The notes: generated by a model from the letters alone, not told the origin. A stretch of 64,000 nt of DNA from JAXMEB01 sp046348545 (GCA_046348545.1 JAXMEB010000004.1:372001-436000); one strand, 5' to 3'. Counted from the first letter of the stretch, positions 52,235-62,166 are shown. Made by a program: numbers and translations.

Positions 52235-53134
52235 ATGTTTCGGTTAAGGTCATGTATGAAGTTGAGGAAGTTGTTTCACTTCATAAAGCAAAAGTTGAAA
52301 AGAAGAAGAATATCTTTAAATTATGATTTTCTAAAAAATGTTGAACCAACTATTGAGGAGATTATCCATGATATTCAAGATTTGAACTATAAAGATAAAA
52401 CATTCGACTTAATTGGTTCAAATACTTGTTTGATGCAGATAAACGGTTTGACGCTTGAGCTGAAAGCTTTAGTTGAAGATCTGATATCTCTTGAGAAGCG
52501 GTTTAAATATTCCTCGAATTATGCGGTTCTTTCTGAAATTGAAGAGGCTAAAAAGTTCTGTCATCAAAGTTTTATACACCTATATGATATCTGTAATATC
52601 ATTGAGAATAATCCTATTGAAAATATTTCAAATGAGACGTTACTTAGCGTTCTCTCAAGACTGGACAGAGATGTTAAACAAGTTGATAGTTCATTGAGAA
52701 ACATAGGTGATATTCTGTTAGAGACCCAATATACGCATTTTGAAAGCATTAACCTTAATGAAGAAATTGATGTCAGCACCTTAGACTCAGATGCAAAACT
52801 TAATTTGATGCAGATCTGTATAATGGCTTACGAGGGATTAATGAGTATGCCTTTTCTTGATCGCCAGGAAATGGCTTCTCATTATTTGAAAAACTACAAA
52901 ATAGCCATGGAAAATTTGATGAAATGTATGGTGCATGAACCCTTATCCCTAAAACGATTTGAAGCGGTTCGTTACGATCTGATATCAAGCTTGGAATCTA
53001 TTCGTTTTTGCTTAAATCGTGAAACAAAAATGGGGAGAGCGCTTGATATCAAAATCAAACTAATCACACAAAATGTTAGGAAGGCTGCCAGTCAAATTAA
53101 TACCCAGCCAAAAGCAAACTCTTTAAAGAAATAG
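52235..53134 (+). CDS. Unknown 299-residue helical protein
   Basis: Not recognised. A very basic N-terminus (KLRKLFHFIKQKLKRRRIS) is followed by helices likely to form a coiled-coil bundle. An ATG seven codons downstream is an alternative start; neither has a strong ribosome binding site. Divergent from the giant gene, whose helical, Asn/Leu-rich composition it shares. Its end overlaps the convergent Mth938-like gene by 12 bases. Confidence 0.65.
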   Translation: MFRLRSCMKLRKLFHFIKQKLKRRRISLNYDFLKNVEPTIEEIIHDIQDLNYKDKTFDLIGSNTCLMQINGLTLELKALVEDLISLEKRFKYSSNYAVLSEIEEAKKFCHQSFIHLYDICNIIENNPIENISNETLLSVLSRLDRDVKQVDSSLRNIGDILLETQYTHFESINLNEEIDVSTLDSDAKLNLMQICIMAYEGLMSMPFLDRQEMASHYLKNYKIAMENLMKCMVHEPLSLKRFEAVRYDLISSLESIRFCLNRETKMGRALDIKIKLITQNVRKAASQINTQPKANSLKK

Positions 53135-53488
53135 TGCTGCAGCGACTCGTCGGTTCTCTGAAGTCAAAATGAGATAAGTGCCACAGGCTGAGCGGGTATC
53201 CATCGCTTCTAAGGCTATTTTTCGTTCGTAACAAGCATGTCGTAGCAACGGATCGCAATTTATGAATTTTTCACCCGTTCCTAATAGAATAATATCCAGA
53301 GGTTCATCGAGTAATATCAGGTGATTCACGGTTAAGGTTGCTACGGGTGAAACAGGCCAAGGTGATATCAGTTGATTCTCATGAATCATGACAGGAGAGG
53401 TGTGCCAGATTTCATTAATAAGAATCCGGCCCGGTTGATAACTACGGATCTGGTAGCGTTGTGGAGCGGTATCATCGTTAACTTGCAT
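53123..53488 (-). CDS. Mth938-like domain protein (NDUFAF3/DUF498 family)
   Basis: 121 residues with the family pattern: beta-rich start RYQIRSYQPGRILINEIWHTS, the DIILLGTGEKF core and MDTRSACGTYLILTSENRRVAAAL at the end. The role of bacterial members is not established; the mitochondrial relative helps complex I assembly. Divergent from the RpfE-like gene. Confidence 0.82.
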   Translation of the reverse strand: MQVNDDTAPQRYQIRSYQPGRILINEIWHTSPVMIHENQLISPWPVSPVATLTVNHLILLDEPLDIILLGTGEKFINCDPLLRHACYERKIALEAMDTRSACGTYLILTSENRRVAAALFL

Positions 53489-53574
53489 AAGACCTTTATT
53501 TTATGTCAGCGGTAGGCATGGCTTCAACGTTTTTGCTATGATGTTGTGCTTAAGGACTTGTAACCATATGTTAG

Positions 53575-54552
53575 ATGGCTAAGAACATTCATCTTTTCCT
53601 GCCAGGTATTATTCATCCGCGAGCAGATTGGGCTGCAAAGATGCCGAGCCTATCACAATTGATACGGAAAGCAGATTTATCAGCGGATAAAAGAGTGATA
53701 GATAGCAAGCTGAATGACATTTTTGATCTCGAGCCATCAAATTATTTCCCTTTTGCGGCACTCTCCGCGTTTGGGGAGGGGCTTTTTTGTCAAACACCTT
53801 ATTGGATCCACGCTGATCCTGTTTTGCTCCAAGTAGGACCTCAAGGCGGTTTTTTGAAGACCGCGGATATGAATTTGTGTCCCGAGGATGCGATTGAGAT
53901 TGAAACTGCGCTTCAAGCTTTATTCTTACCCTATGAGATGCTTTTTTTTATTCGTGGTAAGAAGGGATATGTTAATTTGCCCACTGTCCCTGATATCACA
54001 ACGAATTCGCTTAGAGATGTGATTGAGAAAAACGTACATCAGCGTTTGCCATCGGGGCCAGAAGCCGCTTTCTGGAACCGATTATTGACAGAATGTCAGA
54101 TGTTACTTAAAACTAAAGCAGATACTTATTCGCGGTTCAATAGTTTGTGGTTTTGGGGTGAGGGGACACTTCCAAAACGAGGATCTTGCTCTTTTGAGAG
54201 GTTAGTGAGCGACGAACCTTTTATAAAAGGACTGTCTGAACTATCTCATACCCACTATTCTACTCTGGAAGATTGGCTAGCGCTTTGTCAGAAATCATTG
54301 ACGAGCGCATTTGTCTTAACCTTCTCTTTTGATTTGCTAGTTAGGCAGCAAAATTATGAAGATTGGGTTTGTCTTGCGCACGAGTGGGAAAAGCAGTGCT
54401 TTGAACCATTATTGAAAGCGCTTCAACGAGGAGAGGTTGATCAACTCTCGATTGATATTGGTCAAGCTTCCTTCTTTCAAATTAAGCAGAGACATTTATA
54501 TTACTTTTGGCGCAGGCAGCACCATGATTCCCAGTCCGATTATTCAATCTAG
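53575..54552 (+). CDS. RpfE-like conserved protein upstream of recJ
   Basis: A 325-residue protein matching the family that Xanthomonas annotates as regulatory protein RpfE, found next to recJ. Segments such as HLFLPGIIHP, SAFGEGLF, PYWIHADPVLLQVGPQGGFL and LWFWGEG are characteristic. It overlaps recJ by 29 bases. Biochemical role unknown; name by context and recall. Confidence 0.72.
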   Translation: MAKNIHLFLPGIIHPRADWAAKMPSLSQLIRKADLSADKRVIDSKLNDIFDLEPSNYFPFAALSAFGEGLFCQTPYWIHADPVLLQVGPQGGFLKTADMNLCPEDAIEIETALQALFLPYEMLFFIRGKKGYVNLPTVPDITTNSLRDVIEKNVHQRLPSGPEAAFWNRLLTECQMLLKTKADTYSRFNSLWFWGEGTLPKRGSCSFERLVSDEPFIKGLSELSHTHYSTLEDWLALCQKSLTSAFVLTFSFDLLVRQQNYEDWVCLAHEWEKQCFEPLLKALQRGEVDQLSIDIGQASFFQIKQRHLYYFWRRQHHDSQSDYSI

Positions 54553-56305
54553 AACAATCGATATCGAAAAAGAAAGAAAGGCTCGAGAGGCTGGGCTTGA
54601 CCCGGTCATAGCTCGTATTTTAGCTGCGCGCCCTGTTCAGGGTAACTTGGCCTGGCCAGCATTTTTAAATCCTAAATTAAACAATTTGGATCCCCCCCAT
54701 CATTTAGCTGATTTATCAAAAGCAGTTGCCAGAGTCATGACGGCGATAAAAGAAAAGCAGGTGATTGGTCTTGAAACGGATCATGATTGTGATGGTCAAA
54801 CAAGCCATGCTGTTTTGTATTCCAGTTTGGTTGATTATTTTCAAGTCCCTGGCAATTTAGTTAAAACATATATCGGACATCGACTGGAAGAAGGATATGG
54901 TTTAAGTGAATCTTTATGTGATCGCATTTTAGCGGATAGTGAGCGCCCACAGCTGATTATCACCGCTGATAATGGTTCAACAGATGAAACGCAAATAGCG
55001 CGTTTAAAAGCGCAGGGTATTGATGTGATTGTCACAGATCATCACGAAATTCCTAAAGAGGGTATTCCTCAAAGTGCTTTAGCTGTTTTAAATCCAACGC
55101 GTGAGGATTGTAATTACCCTGATCGCATGATAGCAGGATGCATGGTGGCGTGGCTCTTTATGGCTGCAGTCAGAACACAACTAATTGACCAGGGCTGTTT
55201 GCCTAAAACAACGCCGAGCCTTGCTGGATTATTAGATTTTGTCGCGGTCGGTACGATTGCAGACTGTGTCAGCATGGCGCGCAGTCTCAACAATCGGGCT
55301 GTGGTGCAGTATGGTTTAAAATGCATACAAACCAGTCAACGACCCTGTTGGCAAGCGGTCAGAACGTTGATAACGAATGATATTCGTGCAGAGGATATTG
55401 GATTTCGGATAGGCCCTTTGCTCAATGCAGATGGACGTTTGGATGACGCTTTGGGCTCGGTGAGTTTTTTATTAGCTCAAAATCTTGAAACAGCCATGCG
55501 CTGGATAGGGCATTTAATTGAGCAAAATGATACCCGGAAATCTATTCAAGATACGATGATGCGCGCTGCAATCCCTTTGGCTAGGGAGCAATGTGCAGCG
55601 AAGCAATTATCAATTTGCCTTTATTTAGAAGCGGGTCATCCAGGCGTTCATGGTATTGCTGCGAGTCGAATTAAAGATCTATTTGGAAGGCCAACCATCA
55701 TCTTTTCACCTAAATACCAATCTGCCGAGATCATCACTGGCTCAGCCCGGGGGATCGATGGCATATTCCATTTAAGAGATGCGTTGCAACACGTTGCAGA
55801 TGAGTATCCAAATTTAATCATTAAGTTTGGGGGGCATAAGGGAGCGGCGGGGTTGACGATACGACATCAAGATTTGGCGCTTTTTCAAAGGGCATTTGAA
55901 CATGCAGTTTCTTGCCAATTAGATGACAAAGCGATTGGGCCTGTTGTATTAACAGATGGCGTCTTGCCTCCTTCCTGTTTTAATGTTGAAAGCATCTTAA
56001 AACTGAATATTCTCGAACCATTTGGACGCGAATTCGAAGCGCCTGTATTTGAGACGATTGCTGAGGTATTAGGGGTCACTATCCTCGGACAAGAACAAGT
56101 TCACGCCAAAGTTAGATTGAAGGTTCAATATACTTTGATGGATGCCATTTGGTTTCGGTGTCGAACCGACGCGACTGAACCCATTCCAGTGGATGTGGGC
56201 GAGACTATTAAAATTGCTTTTATACCTAAGATTAATGAATATAGGGGGGTGGTGACTTTTAGCCCTCAGATTGTAGCAATGGAGAAATGTCATGGAAGTC
56301 TGTGA
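54524..56305 (+). CDS. recJ: Single-stranded-DNA exonuclease RecJ
   Basis: A 593-residue 5'-3' exonuclease (E. coli: 577) used in recombination and mismatch repair. DHH-family motifs are visible: LETDHDCDGQTSHA (usually DYDxDG), ITADNGSTD, VTDHHEIP, and KFGGHKGAAGLTI of the DHHA1 domain. The frame is open to 54437, but the ATG at 54524 gives the usual N-terminus. It overlaps the next gene by 14 bases. Confidence 0.94.
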   Translation: MIPSPIIQSRTIDIEKERKAREAGLDPVIARILAARPVQGNLAWPAFLNPKLNNLDPPHHLADLSKAVARVMTAIKEKQVIGLETDHDCDGQTSHAVLYSSLVDYFQVPGNLVKTYIGHRLEEGYGLSESLCDRILADSERPQLIITADNGSTDETQIARLKAQGIDVIVTDHHEIPKEGIPQSALAVLNPTREDCNYPDRMIAGCMVAWLFMAAVRTQLIDQGCLPKTTPSLAGLLDFVAVGTIADCVSMARSLNNRAVVQYGLKCIQTSQRPCWQAVRTLITNDIRAEDIGFRIGPLLNADGRLDDALGSVSFLLAQNLETAMRWIGHLIEQNDTRKSIQDTMMRAAIPLAREQCAAKQLSICLYLEAGHPGVHGIAASRIKDLFGRPTIIFSPKYQSAEIITGSARGIDGIFHLRDALQHVADEYPNLIIKFGGHKGAAGLTIRHQDLALFQRAFEHAVSCQLDDKAIGPVVLTDGVLPPSCFNVESILKLNILEPFGREFEAPVFETIAEVLGVTILGQEQVHAKVRLKVQYTLMDAIWFRCRTDATEPIPVDVGETIKIAFIPKINEYRGVVTFSPQIVAMEKCHGSL

Positions 56306-57263
56306 GAGCATTTTGAATGCGATAGGCAATACGCCTTTAGTCAAGCTCAATAAAGTGGTTGGGCCGAATGATGCGACGGTATTAGTCAAATGTGAATTTA
56401 TGAATCCGTCTGGTTCTATTAAAGATAGAATGGCGCTATATATTATCGAAGAAGCAGAACGTAAAGGCCTCTTAAAGCCTGGGGGGGTGTTGATTGAAAA
56501 CACATCAGGTAACACAGGTCTTGCGCTGGCTATGGTCGCTGCAGTAAAAGGCTATCGTTGTATTTTTACGATGCCGGATAAAATGAGCCAAGAAAAAATT
56601 AACATGATGCGGGCGTTTGGCGCAGAGGTGATTATCACACCCACGGATGTTCCTGGAGATTCTCCTGAGCATTATGTGAATTTGGCTAAGAAAATCGCCA
56701 AAGATTTGCCAGGTGCTTTTTATGTGAATCAATATCATAATCAGGATAATATTCAAGCGCATGAGCTAACTGGTGAAGAGATTTGGCGACAAACTAATGG
56801 TAAATTCGATTATTTTGTTGCTGGCGTTGGAACGGGCGGTACGATTTCAGGTGTTGGACGTTTTATTAAATCGAAAACAAATCAAATAAAAATAGTTGGT
56901 GCCGATCCCAAAGGGAGTGTGCACTATGATTTGTTTTATTCAAAAAAATTAGTGACACCTCATGTCTATAAAGTCGAGGGGATCGGAGAAGATATTCCTT
57001 GCGATGCTTTGGATTTGTCAGTTGTAGATCAGATGTATCAGACAGAGGATGCCGAAGCATTTTCAATGGGCAGAAGACTCGTTAGAGAGGAAGGCCTATT
57101 TTGCGGCGGTTCATCTGGTGCGATTGTGCACGTTGCCGTCCAGCTAGCAAAGAAACTCGGTGCAGGTTATACCATTGTCACTGTTTTAACCGACTCGGGT
57201 TCTCGTTATATTTCAAAATTTTTAAATGATGAGTGGATGAAACGCGAAGCATTTATGCTTTAG
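56292..57263 (+). CDS. Cysteine synthase / cystathionine beta-synthase-like PLP enzyme
   Basis: 323 residues of the fold-II PLP family. Lys44 in NPSGSIKDRMA binds PLP; TSGNTG (71-76) binds substrate; GVGTGGTISGVGRF binds phosphate. VGADPKGSV and the internal sequence favour a cystathionine beta-synthase without CBS domains over O-acetylserine sulfhydrylase. With the lyase-type gene at 58360 it would make a reverse transsulfuration pair, homocysteine to cysteine. It follows recJ with overlap. Confidence 0.88.
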   Translation: MEVCESILNAIGNTPLVKLNKVVGPNDATVLVKCEFMNPSGSIKDRMALYIIEEAERKGLLKPGGVLIENTSGNTGLALAMVAAVKGYRCIFTMPDKMSQEKINMMRAFGAEVIITPTDVPGDSPEHYVNLAKKIAKDLPGAFYVNQYHNQDNIQAHELTGEEIWRQTNGKFDYFVAGVGTGGTISGVGRFIKSKTNQIKIVGADPKGSVHYDLFYSKKLVTPHVYKVEGIGEDIPCDALDLSVVDQMYQTEDAEAFSMGRRLVREEGLFCGGSSGAIVHVAVQLAKKLGAGYTIVTVLTDSGSRYISKFLNDEWMKREAFML

Positions 57264-57303
57264 AGGATTTGAAGGTCGCTTCGCAGGACTCGATGAAATT
57301 TAC

Positions 57304-57405
57304 TATACCCAGAAAAGATAATTTTTTGGGTGCCTGACTACGCTCGGCACCCCTTGCCTTGCCGAGCGTAGGCAGATACCCGAAAAATCATCTGGTGTGG
57401 GTATA
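57304..57405. repeat. Shortened family-A relative (102 bp)
   Basis: Begins TATACCCAGAAAAGATAATT and ends CATCTGGTGTGGGTATA; the outer arms match family A, but the middle is a different 12-bp palindrome (CTACGCTCGGCA/TGCCGAGCGTAG). The coding frame seen in the full-length copies ends at a TAG here. The left-hand gene stops in it: TGA at 57388-57390. Confidence 0.88.
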
Positions 57406-58185
57406 TTGAGAAGATTCAAGTCTGATATGTTCAAGATAGTTTTCTCCCGATTTTAACAAACTTCCATAAGGCTGTTCTTCTTTAATTTTTTTCCACAATT
57501 GATATTCTTGTTTATAAACTTCCGCATGTGAATATTCATTATCAGCGCGTGGTTGATTTTGTAGATCCCAATCGCTAGCAAAGTCAGTGTCGGATTTTAA
57601 TTCTATCTCTACATAGTCATGTATGGCTTGATCATCGATGTTTGAATCGTATTTTTTCAATAACTCAATTATTTTGGAGTCAAGAAGAATTGTGGGTAAA
57701 ATTTTTCTATAGGGCAGGGTTGTGTAGAAAAATTCACAGTGCTCCATGGCAAATGCATAATCGACTTCATTTTTGAAGCGATCAAGCAACATGTACTCAG
57801 AATTTATCAGAGCATTTGAAGCATTGCAGAGTTCAAATATTAGAGAGTCTAGTGATTCTATGAAATCAAGGTCGTCGCAAATGCTAATAGTTCTTGAGGT
57901 TGAATTCCATTCCGCCTCGCAGAATAATTTATCTGAATCTTTGAAAACAACAAAAATCTGCCCTTGCTGAGTTGCATTATCATGGAGTTGCATGAAATGT
58001 TTATTGTTTAGGAGTATTTTGGCGAGTTCGTTTAAAAATAATTTCATTCCCTCAAAAATAAATCCTCTAAATTCAATTTTGCCGAAACTGATTTGGTTAT
58101 TCATACTGCTATTGCTTAAATAAAATGAATGCCTCAGTATATTGAGTGAAAACAATACTTGTAAGTAATATTCGATAAATGGCAT
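57388..58185 (-). CDS. Unknown 265-residue protein ending inside a mobile repeat
   Basis: Not recognised. The frame is open to 58527, but this part overlaps the downstream lyase gene and looks non-coding; ATG 58185 (PFIEYYLQVLFSL) or 58104 (NNQISFGKIEF) are better starts, neither with a clear ribosome binding site. It splits two enzymes of one pathway. Its last codons (QYTHTR and stop) come from the 102-bp repeat, so the native C-terminus may have been replaced. Confidence 0.55.
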   Translation of the reverse strand: MPFIEYYLQVLFSLNILRHSFYLSNSSMNNQISFGKIEFRGFIFEGMKLFLNELAKILLNNKHFMQLHDNATQQGQIFVVFKDSDKLFCEAEWNSTSRTISICDDLDFIESLDSLIFELCNASNALINSEYMLLDRFKNEVDYAFAMEHCEFFYTTLPYRKILPTILLDSKIIELLKKYDSNIDDQAIHDYVEIELKSDTDFASDWDLQNQPRADNEYSHAEVYKQEYQLWKKIKEEQPYGSLLKSGENYLEHIRLESSQYTHTR

Positions 58186-58359
58186 GTATTGGGAGACTAA
58201 TGCAAAATTTACCCTGCATCCTTTTCTATGGGGCCTCATGGGTCGGTTTGCAGCATTCAAAAAAAGGAGCTTCGCTCCATAAAATATTGTATCGTAGAGA
58301 TTTAGCTTTGGGTGTAGCTTCTCGTAGAGTTGGAGCTGGAATGCAAAAAGGAAAGATGA

Positions 58360-59529
58360 ATGACTTATAAGTTTTCTACAAAGGCTATCCATGCGGGTGT
58401 TAAGCCCGATATGGCTACAGGGGCTGTCATGACCCCGATTTACCAGACTACGACTTATGCTCAAAAGGCTCCAGGAGAACCGATTGCAGGATATGAATAT
58501 TCGAGAACGGACAATCCTACAAGGCATGTTTTAGAAGAAAATATAGCCGCACTAGAAGAGGGGGTAGGGGCTGCCGCTTTTTCCTCTGGCTGTGCGGCTC
58601 TCTGTGCAGTCGTTCATTTACTCAAGCAGGGTGATCATGTTTTGCTGAGTGATGATGTCTATGGTGGGACTTATCGAATTTTTAATCAAATTTTTGCTCA
58701 ATTTGGTGTGGAATTTACGCAAGTTGACATGACTGATTTAAGTGCAGTTAAAATCGCCATTCGGCCTAATACGCGGTTGCTTTGGTGTGAAACGCCAACC
58801 AATCCTATGTTGAAAATATTAGATATCCCTGGGTTAAAGCAAACGATTTCAAATCAAAGTTCTGACGTATTGTTGGCAGTTGATAATACGTTTGCAACGC
58901 CTTATTTGCAGCAACCCTTGTTATTGGGGGCTGATATTGTCTCGCACTCAAGTACCAAATATTTAGGTGGCCATTCCGATGTGCTCGGGGGTGTTTTAAT
59001 CGTTAAAAATAATGATTTACTCCAAAAAATTAAATTTATACAAAATGCAGTGGGTGCAGTTCCTAGTCCCATGGATTGTTTTTTGTTATTAAGGTCACTC
59101 AAGACTTTGGCAATTCGGATGAAACAACATGCTGAGAATGCAAGTGCAATTGCAGAATTCTTAGAAGCGCATTCGGCTGTTGAGAAAGTGTATTATCCTG
59201 GCTTAAAGACTCATGCCCAGCATAAGCTAGCTGCTACCCAAATGCGCTCGTTTGGGGGGATGATGAGTGTAATTTTAAAAACAGATCTTCAAGGTGTTAA
59301 ATCCTTCATTAGACACCTTAAGTTGTTCACTTTGGCTGAATCTTTAGGGGGGGTTGAATCTTTGATTGAGCATCCAGCTATCATGACCCACGCAACTATC
59401 CCACCTCAGCAAAGACTAGCTTTAGGGATCGTGGATGGGTTGGTTCGAATTTCCGTTGGGATTGAAGACAGTCAGGATTTAATTGAAGACTTGCGCCAAG
59501 CCTTAAATGTTTTTAAAATAATGGGTTAG
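58360..59529 (+). CDS. Cystathionine gamma-lyase/gamma-synthase family enzyme
   Basis: 389 residues, fold-I Cys/Met-metabolism PLP enzyme. Lys200 in SSTKYLGGHSDVLGG binds PLP; YSRTDNPTRHVLE, LLSDDVYGGTYRIF and ESLGGVESLIEHPA are typical. The partner enzyme 1.1 kb upstream suggests the lyase role (cystathionine to cysteine), but gamma-synthase cannot be excluded. AAAAAGGAAAG precedes the start. Confidence 0.88.
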   Translation: MTYKFSTKAIHAGVKPDMATGAVMTPIYQTTTYAQKAPGEPIAGYEYSRTDNPTRHVLEENIAALEEGVGAAAFSSGCAALCAVVHLLKQGDHVLLSDDVYGGTYRIFNQIFAQFGVEFTQVDMTDLSAVKIAIRPNTRLLWCETPTNPMLKILDIPGLKQTISNQSSDVLLAVDNTFATPYLQQPLLLGADIVSHSSTKYLGGHSDVLGGVLIVKNNDLLQKIKFIQNAVGAVPSPMDCFLLLRSLKTLAIRMKQHAENASAIAEFLEAHSAVEKVYYPGLKTHAQHKLAATQMRSFGGMMSVILKTDLQGVKSFIRHLKLFTLAESLGGVESLIEHPAIMTHATIPPQQRLALGIVDGLVRISVGIEDSQDLIEDLRQALNVFKIMG

Positions 59530-59555
59530 CTTTTTGATTTTACTGGAGATAATCT

Positions 59556-60657
59556 GTGGTTGAAGCAACCCATATCATGAATGACCTGAAAGAATTAGAT
59601 AGCCGATTGACTTCAATTCGGGGGTTTCTTTGACTATGAGAGCAAATTTGAGCGTTTAGAAGAGGTTAAGCGTGAGCTTGAAGCGCCGGATCTATGGAGC
59701 CATCCTGAAAAGGCTCAGACGCTAGGTAAGGAGAAGGTTCAGCTTGAGCGCGTTGTTATAGAGATTCAATCTCTGCAACATGCTATTGAAGATAATCAAA
59801 ATATGCTTGAGCTTGCTTTAGAAGAGCAAGATGATGCTATTCTCGCTGATATTTCAAAAGAAGTTAGTCAGTTTAGGAATAGTATTGAGAAACTGGAATT
59901 CCAGCGAATGTTTTCAGGGGAACTGGATCCTAATAATTGTTATTTAGAAATACAGTCTGGATCGGGGGGAACTGAAGCTCAAGATTGGGCTGCCATGTTG
60001 CTTAGAATGTACTTGAGATGGTGTCACAATCAAGGATTTCAGACCGAAGTTGTTGATGAGTCGCCCGGTGAGGTAGCGGGGATCAAGGGAGCGACGATTA
60101 AAGTAACGGGTGAATACGCCTATGGCTGGTTGCGAACAGAGACCGGTGTTCATCGACTGGTTCGAAAGTCACCATTTGATTCTGGTAACCGTCGTCATAC
60201 ATCATTTGCTGCCGTATTTGTTTCGCCTGAAATTGATGATTCGATTGAGGTTGATATTAACCCCCAGGACATCAAAATTGATACTTACCGTGCCAGTGGT
60301 GCAGGTGGACAGCACGTTAATCGTACCGATTCTGCGGTTCGTATTACGCATATTCCGTCGGGTCTCGTTGTCCAATGCCAAAATGATCGCTCTCAACACA
60401 AGAATAAAGCACAAGCAATGAGCCAGCTTAAAGCGAAGTTATATGAGCTTGAAATGAGGAAGCGGAACGCAGAGAAACAAGCCCTTGAAGAAACTAAATC
60501 AGATATTGGATGGGGTAGTCAGATTCGATCTTATGTGTTGGATGATTCTCGCATTAAAGATTTGCGTACAGGGGTTGAAACGTCTAATACACAAGCCGTA
60601 TTAGATGGTGAAAATTTAGAGATGTTTATCGAAGAAAGTTTGAAGAGTGGGTTATAA
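59556..60657 (+). CDS. prfB: Peptide chain release factor 2, with programmed +1 frameshift
   Basis: RF2, 366 residues (E. coli 365), recognises UGA and UAA stops. GTG at 59556, 7 bases after GGAG, gives MVEATHIMNDLKELDSRLTS to RGFL (25 codons), then CTT TGA C: a +1 shift continues as DYESKFERLEEV. The E. coli protein also has exactly 25 residues before its shift. In the shifted numbering SPF is at 205-207 and GGQ at 250-252, as in E. coli; residue 246 is Ala. Linked to lysS (3-bp gap). Confidence 0.95.
59617..59634 (+). promoter_or_regulatory. Programmed +1 frameshift site of prfB
   Basis: TTCGGGGGTTTCTTTGAC: the GGGGG acts as the internal Shine-Dalgarno, CTT is the slippery codon and TGA (59631-59633) the in-frame stop. 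Low RF2 favours the shift, an autoregulatory circuit known from E. coli (AGGGGGTATCTTTGAC). Confidence 0.95.
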
Positions 60658-60660
60658 AAT

Positions 60661-62166
60661 ATGAATGAACCAGTCAGTGAAATTGTAATAGATGAAAACG
60701 AACAAATTCAGGTCAGAAAAGAAAAACTCAATGATCTTCGAAAACAACGTAATGCCTATCCAAATGATTTTAAGCGTTCACATTTAGCTAAATGCTTACA
60801 TGCGTCGTATGAAAGTCAAACCCCAGAACAGTTAGACGCAGAAAAATTAGAAGTTTCACTTGCAGGGCGTGTGATGACTCGCAGACTTATGGGGAAAGCC
60901 AGTTTTGTGCATTTGCAAGATATGACAGGGCGCATTCAACTTTATTTGAAACAAGAGTCTTTACCGGAAGGCGTTTATGAGGATTTCAAGACCTGGGATA
61001 TTGGCGATATCATTGGGGTGCAGGGTCTCATATTTAAAACCAAAACAGGTGAACTATCTGTTAAAGCGAGTGATGTGCGATTGTTAGCAAAGGGTTTAAG
61101 ACCTTTGCCGGATAAGTTTCATGGGATCCATGATCAAGAATTATGCTATCGACAACGTTATCTTGATTTACTCATGAGTGAGAAAACGCGAGAGACTTTC
61201 AAAGTTCGTACAAAGGTTATTCAAGCTATTCGAGACTATTTAAATAGTCGTTTTTTTATGGAAGTTGAAACCCCCATGATGCATGTTTTACCAGGTGGAG
61301 CGGCTGCAAAGCCCTTTAAAACGCATCATAATGCTCTAGACATGTCCATGTATTTGCGGATCGCGCCGGAACTGTATTTGAAACGTTTGGTTGTGGGCGG
61401 CTTTGAGCAAGTTTTTGAAATCAACCGAAATTTTCGAAATGAGGGGTTGTCCACGCGACACAATCCTGAATTTACAATGCTCGAATTTTATGCCGCTTAT
61501 TGGGACTATAAGGATTTGATGGATTTAACAGAAGACATGTTTAAATCTATTGCTAATCATGTCTTAAGTAATACAGAATTTGTCTATCAAGGGCATCAGA
61601 TTGATTTTGGAAAGCCTTTTGAACGAATGACGGTGCGTCAAGCCATCCTAAAATACAATTTAGAATTAAAAGATTCCGATCTAGATGATTTTGAATTTTT
61701 AAAGCAATATGGTCAGAAGCTTGGGGTCCAGTTGGCGCAAGGCGATGGTCTCGGCAAATTGCAAATTGAAATTTTTGAGAAAACGGCAGAGCATCAGTTG
61801 ATTCAACCAACTTTTGTAACAGAATATCCCGCTGAAATATCACCACTGGCACGTTGCAACGATCAAAATGCCTTCATTACGGATCGATTTGAATTGATGA
61901 TTGTTGGCAGAGAAATTGCAAATGGTTTTTCGGAGTTAAACGATCCGGAAGACCAGGCAGAGCGATTTCGTCATCAGGTTGAGCGTATGGAGCGAGGCGA
62001 TGACGAAGCTATGCATTACGATGCTGATTACATTAGAGCGCTTGAGTTTGGGTTACCGCCGACCGCAGGTGAAGGCATTGGGATTGATAGACTCGTGATG
62101 TTGCTGACGGATTCGCCCTCAATACGAGATGTTATTTTATTCCCGCATTTAAGACCAGAATCTTAA
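60661..62166 (+). CDS. lysS: Lysyl-tRNA synthetase, class II
   Basis: 501 residues. The OB-fold anticodon domain (GRVMTRRLMGKASFVHLQD) leads to the class II core: motif 1 EVETPMMHVLPGGAAAKPF, motif 2 FRNEGLSTRHNPEFTMLEFY and motif 3 GIGIDRLVMLLTDSPSIRDV. The prfB-lysS pair is common. Its end overlaps the convergent gene by four bases. Confidence 0.97.
   Translation: MNEPVSEIVIDENEQIQVRKEKLNDLRKQRNAYPNDFKRSHLAKCLHASYESQTPEQLDAEKLEVSLAGRVMTRRLMGKASFVHLQDMTGRIQLYLKQESLPEGVYEDFKTWDIGDIIGVQGLIFKTKTGELSVKASDVRLLAKGLRPLPDKFHGIHDQELCYRQRYLDLLMSEKTRETFKVRTKVIQAIRDYLNSRFFMEVETPMMHVLPGGAAAKPFKTHHNALDMSMYLRIAPELYLKRLVVGGFEQVFEINRNFRNEGLSTRHNPEFTMLEFYAAYWDYKDLMDLTEDMFKSIANHVLSNTEFVYQGHQIDFGKPFERMTVRQAILKYNLELKDSDLDDFEFLKQYGQKLGVQLAQGDGLGKLQIEIFEKTAEHQLIQPTFVTEYPAEISPLARCNDQNAFITDRFELMIVGREIANGFSELNDPEDQAERFRHQVERMERGDDEAMHYDADYIRALEFGLPPTAGEGIGIDRLVMLLTDSPSIRDVILFPHLRPES

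Noticed and set aside
58186..58527. N-terminal extension of the - strand gene ending at 57388
   Set aside because: Overlaps the lyase gene start and its ribosome binding site, and the residues look like an antisense reading.
59803..60657. Truncated prfB starting at ATG 59803
   Set aside because: The upstream sequence holds a full RF2 N-terminus and the canonical +1 frameshift site, so the gene starts at GTG 59556.
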